Positions 34,684 through 41,725 are shown, numbered from the stretch's first letter. The stretch is 46,790 nt of DNA from CAYHHI01 sp964356335 (GCA_964356335.1 CAYHHI010000024.1:1-46790), one strand, 5' to 3'. Notes: generated by a model from the sequence alone, not told the origin. Program-made: numbers and translations.

Positions 34684-34948
34684 CTTAACGCTCGGAATCA
34701 GTTAGTACTCGTCATGGTATGGATCCATTCCCCTATTTGCTTGAGATACAAGATGTTAGATTGGCGAATCGATTCCCGTTCTAACCTGACACCAAGCCTC
34801 CGTTCATTAGCCTGACGTCCATTGCGATCCAATCGTATGTTCATACGAAAGATGACTCTTGGCCGATTCCTGCCTGGTGGTGCCATCAATTAACTTATTC
34901 GGAATCAATCGGTTACCACGCAAGAAAATGGCATCGCACGCTGCATCC
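34684..34948. other. AT-richer regulatory intergenic region
   Basis: This belongs to the roughly 390-nt gap between the giant regulator and the exported-peptide gene. Besides the palindromes it contains a direct repeat TCGGAATCA (34692-34700 and 34899-34907), both copies followed by a GTTA element. Inverted GATTCC copies lie at 34771 and 34865. A GTTAGA/TCTAAC stem spans 34755-34785. I see no coding region. The clustering of repeats suggests multi-protein control of the downstream genes. Confidence 0.5.
34833..34848. promoter_or_regulatory. Palindrome IR3, candidate upstream activating site
   Basis: TCGTATGTTCATACGA: perfect 7-bp arms (TCGTATG/CATACGA) around TT. Its centre lies about 135 nt upstream of the transcription start predicted from the -24/-12 element at 34949-34964, the usual distance for an enhancer site bound by sigma54 activators. 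Confidence 0.7.
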
Positions 34949-34964
34949 TGGTATGCGCCTTGCA
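34949..34964 (+). promoter_or_regulatory. Sigma54-type -24/-12 promoter
   Basis: TGGTATGCGCCTTGCA has the invariant GG (34950-34951) and GC (34962-34963) exactly 10 nt apart, and a perfect TTGCA at -12. The -24 half is TGGTAT against TGGCAC. It lies about 50 nt ahead of the exported-peptide start codon. No competing sigma70 promoter is obvious. Confidence 0.6.
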
Positions 34965-35014
34965 ACTGAAGGCACAAGAGTGTGATCGGGGAGGGGTGGA
35001 AGGGGGGAAGCGTC

Positions 35015-35227
35015 ATGAAGAAGGTTGATGTAGGAAGGGTTTTGGTAGGGCTTTTTTGTGTTGTCATGCTTATCAGTGTGGCTACGAGTCTTGCAGGGGA
35101 CATGACCGCAGATGCGGGAGATCCCAGCAATCTCCCGCCGGGAAGTAAGACCCTTGAGCCGATGCCAGGCATCCTCAGTGATTTTTTGACAGTGCTGGTA
35201 ACGGTGGTTTTTCAGACCTTGCTTTGA
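35015..35227 (+). CDS. Small exported or membrane peptide
   Basis: This 70-residue product has a clear signal peptide or TM segment (residues 8-27, RVLVGLFCVVMLISVATSLA, with a likely cleavage after SLAG). A short polar, Pro/Gly/Asp-rich middle follows (MTADAGDPSNLPPGSKTLEP), and then a hydrophobic C-terminus (ILSDFLTVLVTVVFQTLL). I recognise no family. The ATG at 35015 follows GGGGGGAAG; the leader is very G-rich (34988-35007). The coding sequence holds a perfect 9-bp stem (35114-35138). It lies behind a sigma54-like promoter and ahead of a sigma54-type ATPase fragment, so it could be a secreted signal or membrane regulator (inference). Confidence 0.7.
   Translation: MKKVDVGRVLVGLFCVVMLISVATSLAGDMTADAGDPSNLPPGSKTLEPMPGILSDFLTVLVTVVFQTLL
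35114..35138 (+). other. Strong hairpin inside the exported-peptide gene
   Basis: GCGGGAGAT (35114-35122) pairs perfectly with ATCTCCCGC (35130-35138) around a 7-nt loop CCCAGCA. It lies in the middle of the coding region with no T-tract. It may pause translation during membrane targeting, stabilise the mRNA, or act as an RNA element. Confidence 0.55.
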
Positions 35228-35290
35228 GGCCATTATTGCCAGTGTACCCAGGGGCGAGGATGCCGGTGTTGGCAAGAGGGGGTGGCTGTG

Positions 35291-36016
35291 ATGCGGATAA
35301 GCGATGATCCGACCATGTGGACTGTCGAGCGGTTGGCTCTGAAGGCCGCGACATGCCGCGCGAATGTCCTGCTGGAGGGAGAAAGCGGAGTTGGCAAGGC
35401 CTTCATTGCAAGAAGGATTCATCAGGCCTCGGCCATGGCGCAACGGGGATTTTTCGTCCTGTTTTGCCTTCCCGACAGTGACGTGAGGCCAGAGCCTCAC
35501 TCGCTCGCTGGCCAGCTCCGTGATCTCCAGAATGGATACGGGACCGTCTATTTGCGCGGGATCGACCTGTTGGGCAAGCTTGGCCAGCGCGAACTCCTTG
35601 CCTGCCTGGACGAACGTGAACGAGAGATTGAGACCTGTCCGCGTAGCCACACGGACTTCGCACGTCTCATATTCTCAAGTCAGAAGGACCTCAAGTGTGA
35701 ATCCGAGCGGGGGCATTTTCTAGGACAGCTTTACCTGAGGGTATCAGTCATAACAATAGACGTTCCGCCCCTCAGGCAACGGGAGGTGGATATAGTCAGC
35801 CTTGCCAACCATTTCTTGAGTGTTTACGCGCACATGGAATGCAAGAACATCAAGGGGCTGAGTGCCGATGCTCAGTCTCTTCTACGGCGCCTGTCATGGG
35901 AAGGCAACATCCATGAGCTGAAGAACGCCATGAACCAGGCCGTGGTCATGGCCGATGAATGCGAGATCCTCGGCGCGGGGGTTCTGAAGGATGTTCTTGC
36001 GCAGGCCTATGGCTAG
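35291..36016 (+). CDS. Stand-alone degenerate sigma54-type AAA+ domain protein
   Basis: This 241-residue protein is related only to the central domain of sigma54 activators. Walker A is intact (GESGVGKA, 30-37). The expected GAFTGA loop region is deleted or unrecognisable (residues 55-80), and Walker B reads TVYLRGID where FLDEIG is expected, so the catalytic acidic pair is lost. Later landmarks remain: LYLRVSVITIDVPPLRQRE (compare YYRLN...PPLRER) and WEGNIHELKNAMNQAV (compare WPGNVRELENxxxRAV). It has no Fis-type HTH and no receiver domain. The start is ATG 35291 after GAGGGGG, with GTG codons at 35282 and 35288 as alternatives. It may bind ATP without strong hydrolysis and modulate the giant regulator by mixed oligomers (inference). 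Confidence 0.75.
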   Translation: MRISDDPTMWTVERLALKAATCRANVLLEGESGVGKAFIARRIHQASAMAQRGFFVLFCLPDSDVRPEPHSLAGQLRDLQNGYGTVYLRGIDLLGKLGQRELLACLDEREREIETCPRSHTDFARLIFSSQKDLKCESERGHFLGQLYLRVSVITIDVPPLRQREVDIVSLANHFLSVYAHMECKNIKGLSADAQSLLRRLSWEGNIHELKNAMNQAVVMADECEILGAGVLKDVLAQAYG

Positions 36017-36057
36017 CAGACCCGGTCTGCCAAGCCTCGTCTAGCGAGCGTTGTCAC

Positions 36058-36465
36058 ATGGAAGAGGAACGCACGACCCAAAGAGATCACATCGAAGAGT
36101 CACTGCACTATCTGATGATCAATGTGCTGGTTGACTCCCTTGAGAACGAAGGTTTTGTAGTTTCTGCCGATCATGTGGGCGGACTCAGGAAGCGGCCGGC
36201 CCCGGTGGGCGAGTTCGTCCCTGACATTGAAGCCTGGCGGGGAGAGGAGCTCCATCTCATAGAGGTGGAGACCCAGTCGACGCTCGCCTCTCCCCGTACA
36301 GGACAACAGCTAACGAGGTTTGCATCCCGGCCTGGCGCCCGAGCCTATCTCGCTGTTCCCTTCGACTGCATCGAGAGGGCCAGGAAGATGAGGGAATGCC
36401 TCGAAATCAACGTTCGCATTCTTCCCTGCTATCCGTTTGTCAGATATATCGGAGTGCCCAAGTAA
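36058..36465 (+). CDS. Small protein resembling PD-(D/E)XK nucleases
   Basis: This 135-residue protein of unknown function has the pattern VPDIEAW-(6)-LHLIEVETQ (PD at 55-56, Glu69-Val-Glu71). That matches the PD-x(n)-ExK core layout of restriction-endonuclease folds, except that Glu occupies the Lys position. The following helix, TGQQLTRFA, contains the Gln often seen in such folds. The start at ATG 36058 is plausible but lacks a good Shine-Dalgarno; the frame is open from 35959, inside the upstream gene. It lies 41 nt after the ATPase fragment and is probably co-transcribed. It could be an inactive nuclease fold. Confidence 0.55.
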   Translation: MEEERTTQRDHIEESLHYLMINVLVDSLENEGFVVSADHVGGLRKRPAPVGEFVPDIEAWRGEELHLIEVETQSTLASPRTGQQLTRFASRPGARAYLAVPFDCIERARKMRECLEINVRILPCYPFVRYIGVPK

Positions 36466-36765
36466 AGGGAGTGCTCAGGCATGATCTACTCATGCCCCGA
36501 TGGCATGATATGCGCTCCCGCCAAGCCTACAGCATGCCAATAGTGCCAATCTGGCAGATGGCTGAATTGTGTCCAACCGCAAACGCCGCAGGCTCTTTCT
36601 GCATAACTCCTTCACAATCCACGGGTTATCTCCTTAACGCCCGGTCCCGAACCGCCGGGCACGTCTATTGCAATAAATTGGGGCGCACGGCCGTAGACTT
36701 GTTTTGAGCGGCTACGACGCGATTTTCGAAGTCATGATAAGACATGATAAGGAGGCGAATTTGAG
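36466..36765. other. Regulatory region upstream of dnaK
   Basis: This 300-nt gap has several structures. GGCATGA/TCATGCC (36478-36496) is a perfect 7-bp inverted repeat with a 5-nt loop, just after the upstream stop codon. A GCCCGG/CCGGGC hairpin lies at 36639-36660. Two tandem copies of CATGATAAG (36733-36741, 36743-36751) run into the dnaK Shine-Dalgarno. No CIRCE element and no clear heat-shock sigma promoter is visible. No gene is supported. Confidence 0.5.
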
Positions 36766-38751
36766 ATGGGAAAAATAATCGGCATAGATCTGGGAACAAC
36801 CAACTCGTGTGTGGCCGTTATGGAAGGTGGAGAGCCTGTGGTAATCGCCAACCAGGAAGGTGGTAGAACCACGCCATCAGTGGTTGCTTTTACCAAGGCT
36901 GGTGAGCGTCTCGTCGGCCTTACGGCCAAGCGGCAGGCAATCACCAACCCCGAGAACACTGTCTACTCGATCAAGCGTTTCATGGGAAGGAAGCATGATG
37001 AAGTTCAGCGTGAAATCAGTGAGGTACCCTATCAGGTCGTGAAAGGGCCCAACGGTGACGCTAGAGTGAACGCGGGCGGAAAGGAATACTCACCGCCTGA
37101 GATCTCGGCCTTCATCCTGCAGAAGATGAAACAGACGGCCGAGGACTTTCTTGGCGAGAAAATCACTGACGCGGTCATAACCGTTCCTGCGTACTTCAAC
37201 GATAGCCAGCGACAGGCAACGAAGGATGCGGGAAGGATTGCAGGGCTCAATGTCCGTAGGATAATAAATGAGCCCACGGCGGCATCGCTTGCATATGGTC
37301 TCGACAAGAAGAAGGATGAGAAGATTGCTGTTTTCGACCTCGGCGGCGGCACCTTCGATATCTCCATTCTTGAGATCGGCGATGGCGTCTTCGAAGTGAA
37401 GTCCACAAACGGTGACACGCATCTCGGTGGTGACGACTTTGATCAGCGCGTGATCGACTGGCTTGCTGACGAGTTCAGAAAGGAATACGGCATTGATCTG
37501 AGAAACGATCCCATGGCGCTTCAGCGCCTCAAGGAAGCCGCCGAGCGGGCCAAGTGCGAGCTTTCCACTGCGCTCGAGACAGCGCTCAACCTGCCTTTCA
37601 TAACTGCGGATGCGAATGGGCCCAAGCATCTGACGGTGACCTTGACCAGGGCGAAGCTTGAGCAGCTTGTTGATGACCTGGTTGACAGGACTGTCGGCCC
37701 TTGCCAGCAGGCCCTGAGCGATGCCAAGCTCACCCCTGCAGAGATCGATGAAGTCATACTTGTGGGGGGGCAGACGCGAATGCCCAAGGTCCAGGAAATC
37801 GTAAAGAAGCTCTTCGCCAAGGAGCCGCACAAGGGTGTTAATCCAGATGAAGTGGTGGCGGTCGGTGCAGCAATCCAGGGGGGAGTGCTGGCTGGCGAGG
37901 TTAGGGACATTCTTCTGTTGGATGTGACGCCGCTTTCCCTTGGCATCGAGACCAAGGGTGGGATTTTCACCAAGTTGATTGAAAGGAACACCACGATTCC
38001 CACACGGAAGTCTGAGATCTTCACGACTGCCGATGACAATCAATCTGGAGTGGAGATCCATGTGCTTCAGGGCGAGCGCGAGATGGCGATGTACAACAAG
38101 TCGATAGGCAAGTTCCATCTCGACGGCTTACCGCCTGCGCCACGGGGTATTCCTCAGATCGAGGTGACATTCGACATCGATGCCAACGGCATACTGAACG
38201 TCTCGGCAAAGGATCTGGCGACGAGCAAGACCCAGTCGATCCGGATCGAGGCATCGAGCGGACTCAACGAATCGGAAATTAAGAACATGGTGAAAGAGGG
38301 CGAAGCTCATCAGGCCGAAGACAAACGCCGGAAGGAAGAGGCCGAGGCCAGGAACAAAGCAGACCAGCTGGTCTACGAGACAGAGAAGAACCTTAAGGAG
38401 ATGGGTGATAAGATTCCGTCGGACGACAAGGCCAAGATAGAGGCTGCTATCGGACGCGTGAAGGAAGCGCTCAAAGGTACTGACTTGGGCGAGGTCAAGT
38501 CCTCCACCGAAGCTCTTGTTGGCCTGTGGGGCAACGTAGCCAGAACCCTTTACGAGAAGGCATCTGCAGAGAGGGGAGCTAGTGGCGGCGGCGGTGGTGG
38601 TGGTGGAGCCGGTGGAGCCGGTGGAGCCGGTGGCGGTGCCGGTGAGGCCGGTGGCGGTGCTGGGCGGGCTGGCCGTGCCGAGGGCAAGCAGGAAGGAACC
38701 GGGGGAGACAAGGACGGGGCCGTGGATGCAGACTATGAAGTCGTAGAATGA
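36766..38751 (+). CDS. dnaK: Chaperone DnaK (Hsp70)
   Basis: This ATP-dependent Hsp70 has 661 residues. The ATPase domain shows IGIDLGTTNSCVAV, the Hsp70 signatures VFDLGGGTFDISIL and VILVGGQTRMPKVQ, and the linker region DILLLDVTPLSLGIE. The substrate-binding domain and helical lid follow. The C-terminus carries an unusually long Gly/Ala tract (about residues 606-642) before the conserved-type acidic tail (DADYEVVE). AAGGAGGCG precedes the ATG. Neither grpE nor dnaJ is adjacent; the next gene encodes a zinc-ribbon protein instead. Confidence 0.96.
   Translation: MGKIIGIDLGTTNSCVAVMEGGEPVVIANQEGGRTTPSVVAFTKAGERLVGLTAKRQAITNPENTVYSIKRFMGRKHDEVQREISEVPYQVVKGPNGDARVNAGGKEYSPPEISAFILQKMKQTAEDFLGEKITDAVITVPAYFNDSQRQATKDAGRIAGLNVRRIINEPTAASLAYGLDKKKDEKIAVFDLGGGTFDISILEIGDGVFEVKSTNGDTHLGGDDFDQRVIDWLADEFRKEYGIDLRNDPMALQRLKEAAERAKCELSTALETALNLPFITADANGPKHLTVTLTRAKLEQLVDDLVDRTVGPCQQALSDAKLTPAEIDEVILVGGQTRMPKVQEIVKKLFAKEPHKGVNPDEVVAVGAAIQGGVLAGEVRDILLLDVTPLSLGIETKGGIFTKLIERNTTIPTRKSEIFTTADDNQSGVEIHVLQGEREMAMYNKSIGKFHLDGLPPAPRGIPQIEVTFDIDANGILNVSAKDLATSKTQSIRIEASSGLNESEIKNMVKEGEAHQAEDKRRKEEAEARNKADQLVYETEKNLKEMGDKIPSDDKAKIEAAIGRVKEALKGTDLGEVKSSTEALVGLWGNVARTLYEKASAERGASGGGGGGGGAGGAGGAGGGAGEAGGGAGRAGRAEGKQEGTGGDKDGAVDADYEVVE
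38582..38680 (+). repeat. In-frame Gly/Ala-coding minisatellite in dnaK
   Basis: A GGT/GGC run is followed by tandem 9-nt units GGAGCCGGT and variants (GGCGGTGCC, GGTGAGGCC). They encode a Gly-rich tract in the disordered tail of DnaK. Such a tract may vary in length by slippage without changing the frame. Confidence 0.75.
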
Positions 38752-38759
38752 GGTGCGGC

Positions 38760-39104
38760 ATGAACGAATGTCCGACTTGTGGACGGCGAATAAGGGGCAG
38801 CATGTGCCCGTACTGTGATGAAGAGGTGCTTGGGGAAGAAAGAGGCGAAGCCATAGGAGTTGTGGGCGAGGAACTGGTCGCAGTATATCACTGCAAGAAT
38901 CAGGGACAGGCGGACTTCATCACGAGTCTTCTTGAATCCGAGGGCATACCGACCTTCCAGGCTCCGGGGGAAGCCCTTGCGAGCGACCGTCGATCAAGCG
39001 GAAGAGCACGAGGGATTTCCATACAGGTTGAGGAAGAGGATGCTGAGAAGGCTCGGGATCTCATCGACGCAGCCAAGGATGAACTGGAGGCTGAGGAGGA
39101 TTAG
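38760..39104 (+). CDS. Zinc-ribbon plus DUF2007-type small protein
   Basis: This 114-residue protein has an N-terminal zinc ribbon (Cys4, Cys7, Cys16, Cys19: CPTCGRR...MCPYC). A domain resembling DUF2007 follows, with CKNQGQADFITSLLESEGIPTF (about 45-66) and a C-terminal VEEEDAEKARDLIDAAK helix. This family is annotated as a putative signal-transducing or PII-like protein; its function is not established. The ATG at 38760 follows GAGGTG; an ATG at 38748 overlaps the dnaK stop and is an alternative. It is probably co-transcribed with dnaK. Confidence 0.7.
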   Translation: MNECPTCGRRIRGSMCPYCDEEVLGEERGEAIGVVGEELVAVYHCKNQGQADFITSLLESEGIPTFQAPGEALASDRRSSGRARGISIQVEEEDAEKARDLIDAAKDELEAEED

Positions 39105-39124
39105 GCTCCGAAGATCCGAAAAGA

Positions 39125-39141
39125 TAGCACGAGACGTGCTA
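39125..39141 (+). terminator. Hairpin after the dnaK transcript
   Basis: TAGCACG/CGTGCTA is a perfect 7-bp stem with a 3-nt AGA loop, 20 nt after the stop codon of the zinc-ribbon gene. No long T-tract follows. It is a likely transcript end or stabiliser. Confidence 0.45.
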
Positions 39142-39238
39142 GTTCTCGCACGGTCGAGAGTAAGGAGCCTCCAGCACCAGAGGCTGCACCGATCGGGGCC
39201 GTCGCGACGTCGATCCGCACCAGCGGAAGGGTGTGACA

Positions 39239-39889
39239 ATGAATGGGGCGAGCGGGAGGACAAAGAAGGTTCTGCTCCTCGTTGCATTTGCGATAGCCAT
39301 GGGCTACCTCGAAGCGGCCGTCGTGGTCTACCTGAGGAGGCTCTTCTATCCCGAAGGCTTTGGCTTCCCCCTGAGAGGCTTGAGCATGCCTGTCGGCCCG
39401 ATCGAGGTGGGCAGGGAGGCAGCGACCGTGGTCATGCTTGTGAGCCTCGCCTGGCTCGCAGAGAATACGAGGAGGGGGAGGTTTGCCTCGTTCGTGCTCC
39501 TCTTCGGGGTCTGGGATATCACGTACTACTTCTGGCTTTGGGTGGTCGTTGGCTGGCCGTCTTCCCTCTTGACCTGGGACATCCTCTTTCTGATCCCGCT
39601 TGACTGGACCGGGCCCGTCCTTGCGCCCATCCTGGTATCTTGCCTGATGGTGGTGGCATCGCTCCTCTATTACGTGAAGCAAGACGCTGCAGAGAAGGTG
39701 AGCATCAAGCGAAGCGATTGGCTTGCCGCCGTTGCCGGAGCCTTATGCATATTCGCATCCTTCACCGCGAGCTACGGCAGTGTCTCCCATGGTGGAGCCC
39801 CATCTGGATTCGGTTGGGAAATATTCTCTGCCGGTATAGCGTTGGAAGTACTTGGGCTCGCCAGGATCTGGCGAAGGCTCCCTATCTAA
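39239..39889 (+). CDS. Multi-pass membrane protein of unknown function
   Basis: This 216-residue protein has about six hydrophobic helices (around 10-30, 60-78, 85-110, 118-150, 165-185 and 195-210). Conserved-looking features in loops or helices are GYLEAAVVVYLRRLFYPEGF and WDITYYFWLW. No transporter or enzyme motif is recognised. The ATG at 39239 has GGAAGGG upstream; a GTG two codons earlier is also possible. It stands alone between the dnaK pair and a convergent minus-strand gene. I do not assign a function. Confidence 0.7.
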   Translation: MNGASGRTKKVLLLVAFAIAMGYLEAAVVVYLRRLFYPEGFGFPLRGLSMPVGPIEVGREAATVVMLVSLAWLAENTRRGRFASFVLLFGVWDITYYFWLWVVVGWPSSLLTWDILFLIPLDWTGPVLAPILVSCLMVVASLLYYVKQDAAEKVSIKRSDWLAAVAGALCIFASFTASYGSVSHGGAPSGFGWEIFSAGIALEVLGLARIWRRLPI

Positions 39890-39917
39890 GCACACATCCG
39901 CTTTCTCGGCCACAAGT

Positions 39918-40415
39918 TTATTTTGTGATATGAACCGGAGGCTCCCGCCGAGGGCGAGGTTCATGTGCCTCTGCCCCGGGAGAAGAAACTGACTCTTGCG
40001 GCTCGGCAGTGACCGATGTGCGCTTGAAGGTGCGATCGAGCGTGAAAATGAAAGGCATCACGACCGTTGCCTTGACGGGTGTGCCTTTCCACCTTGCTGG
40101 CGAGAAGACGCATCTGCGGACGGCATCTACAGCGTTGCCTGTGAGGGCGGGATGAGGCGACTCGAGAATCTGAACCGCGCCCACCTTTCCATCCTCCAGC
40201 ACCAGCACCTTGAGAACCACTCGGCCTTCGGCGCCCAGCTCGCGAGCGATGTCGGGATATTCAGGTCTCCCCGATGAGATCACAGTCGGAGGCTGGTCGT
40301 AGGTGAGCATATCCTCAACCACGCCCACAAGACTCGCCCTGTCTTCCTTCTTGACGGTCTGGCTACAGCCGAGGCAAATGCTCAGCAGAACCCAAAGGGC
40401 GGCCCTGAAAGCCAA
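39918..40415 (-). CDS. TonB C-terminal-domain protein with an N-terminal export signal
   Basis: This 165-residue protein begins with a signal sequence ending in SICLGC, a possible but non-ideal lipobox, so it may be a lipoprotein. Residues about 42-130 form a TonB C-terminal domain: PPTVISSGRPEYPDIARELGAEGRVVLKVLVLEDGKV followed by ALTGNAVDAVRRCVFSPARWKGTPVKATVVMPFIF. It lacks the usual Pro-rich spanning region, and the tail is charged. No ExbB or ExbD is nearby, so an energy-transducing role is uncertain. The start is TTG 40415 with GGGAGGGA upstream. It lies downstream of tRNA-Leu(CAG) on the same strand. Confidence 0.78.
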   Translation of the reverse strand: MAFRAALWVLLSICLGCSQTVKKEDRASLVGVVEDMLTYDQPPTVISSGRPEYPDIARELGAEGRVVLKVLVLEDGKVGAVQILESPHPALTGNAVDAVRRCVFSPARWKGTPVKATVVMPFIFTLDRTFKRTSVTAEPQESVSSPGAEAHEPRPRREPPVHITK

Positions 40416-40496
40416 GTCGTATCCCTCCCTCGTTGTCCCGCCAGAAACTCATAAACAGGGAACTCACAAACCCTTGCTGTAAGACCACAAGGTGTC

Positions 40497-40526
40497 AGCT
40501 GGAATGCGGCCGTTCCGCACCCAGCT
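40497..40526 (-). terminator. Hairpin downstream of tRNA-Leu(CAG)
   Basis: AGCTGG-(AA)-TGCGG pairs with CCGCA-(C)-CCAGCT around a CCGTT loop. It lies about 40 nt past the tRNA 3' end in the direction of transcription and ahead of the TonB-domain gene. There is no T-tract, so it may be a processing or partial-termination structure. Confidence 0.45.
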
Positions 40527-40565
40527 CTCCCTTCGGCTGCTTTGTACGAAACTTAAGGAGGAAAA

Positions 40566-40649
40566 TGCCGAAGAGGGGAGTCGAACCCCTACGAGGATTC
40601 CCTCACTGCGCCCTGAACGCAGCGCGTCTGCCAGTTCCGCCACTTCGGC
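40566..40649 (-). tRNA. tRNA-Leu (anticodon CAG)
   Basis: Read on the minus strand: the acceptor GCCGAAG pairs with CTTCGGC, and the anticodon arm CTGCG-TTCAGGG-CGCAG gives CAG. A long variable arm (class II) and T arm GGGGTTCGACTCCCC are present. The 3' CCA is not encoded (ATTT follows), unlike the tRNA-Leu(TAG) and tRNA-Lys in this window, so a CCA-adding enzyme is needed. Confidence 0.95.
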
Positions 40650-40671
40650 TCGCTATTCATTTCTGTTGATA

Positions 40672-40700
40672 ATCCTATTTCAAGCTGGCATCATTGTCAA
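40672..40700 (-). promoter_or_regulatory. Promoter of tRNA-Leu(CAG)
   Basis: On the minus strand: TTGACA (40700-40695), 17 nt, TAGGAT (40677-40672). It has a consensus -35 and optimal spacing, and is about 22 nt before the tRNA 5' end. Confidence 0.75.
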
Positions 40701-40800
40701 CCACCAAAGATACCGGGAGAGTGAAGATCATGCTCGGCTCGGTGGTGGACGCCACGCATGAGGGCAGAGGCCACCGAAGCAGCCGGAGGTAGCACTTGAG

Positions 40801-41661
40801 ATGGTGGACTTCCACGCCCACTGTGAATACTCAATCGACGCCCAGGGTTCGATCGACCAGTACGCGCTGGCAGCTCTCGAGGCGGGCCTCTCCCAGATCT
40901 GCTTCACGACTCACTGCGACCTTGATCCCGCCAGGCTTGAGCATGACGGAAAAGTGAGATTAAGAGGCAGTATTGCTGACGTCACCTCCGACTGGCTGGA
41001 GTCGTATATAGAGGAAGTGAGACAAGCAGCCAGGCTTCATGCGGGCCGAGGCTTGAAGGTGCTCTGCGGGCTTGAAATAGGTTACGTACCAGGGCTTGAG
41101 CGCCTGATCGAGAGGACCATGAAGTCCTACGAATTCGATTTCATTCTCTGCGGGATCCATATCCTGGCCGGGATAGACATAGTGTCGCCGCGCGAGAGCG
41201 GTACCTATTTCGGATCGCGGACTCCGCGCGAGGTTTGTGAAGAATACTTCGAGTATCTTGGGGAAGCGGTGGCCTCCGGCCTCTTTGATTGCATCGCCCA
41301 TATAGATATTTACAAACGGTGCGGCCTTGATTTCCTTGGAGAAGCGCTCAATGGCGCTCACCGAGGTTTCATAGAGCCGGTGCTCGATGGGATGGCAAGG
41401 CGCGATCTCTGTCTCGAGGTGAATAGCGGTGGCCTGAGGAAGGGTCTCAAGTCACCCTATCCCAGCCTCGATATTCTGAAGCAGGCACGGGACGCAGGGA
41501 TTCGGAATCTCACCGTGGGTTCCGATTGCCACCGCCCCGAAGATGTGGGCCAGGGCATTGACAGGTGCCTCGAGCTCGCCGTCGAGGCGGGCTTTGACAG
41601 AATCGCTGTATTTGAATCAAGGAAGCGGACGACGTTTCCGATTACGGACCTCAATTGCTGA
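40801..41661 (+). CDS. PHP-domain phosphatase, probably histidinol-phosphatase
   Basis: This 286-residue enzyme of the PHP fold is of the HisJ/HisK type, which dephosphorylates histidinol phosphate. The metal ligands are visible in order: DFHAHCEYS, TTHCDLD, CGLEIGY, CGIHIL, IAHIDIYKR, LEVNSGG and GSDCHRPEDVG. CGGAGGTAG precedes the ATG. No other histidine genes are near, so another phosphoester substrate remains possible. It is followed by smpB. Confidence 0.82.
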   Translation: MVDFHAHCEYSIDAQGSIDQYALAALEAGLSQICFTTHCDLDPARLEHDGKVRLRGSIADVTSDWLESYIEEVRQAARLHAGRGLKVLCGLEIGYVPGLERLIERTMKSYEFDFILCGIHILAGIDIVSPRESGTYFGSRTPREVCEEYFEYLGEAVASGLFDCIAHIDIYKRCGLDFLGEALNGAHRGFIEPVLDGMARRDLCLEVNSGGLRKGLKSPYPSLDILKQARDAGIRNLTVGSDCHRPEDVGQGIDRCLELAVEAGFDRIAVFESRKRTTFPITDLNC

Positions 41662-41725
41662 GGTGCGTGTTGTTCATACTGTTGAGGGTCTCTGTCGCTC
41701 CAGATCTATCTGGTTGAGGATTCGT

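Noticed and set aside
36466..36765. CIRCE (HrcA) element upstream of dnaK
   Set aside because: The only related string is an isolated GAGTGCTC near 36470, without the partner arm at the right spacing.
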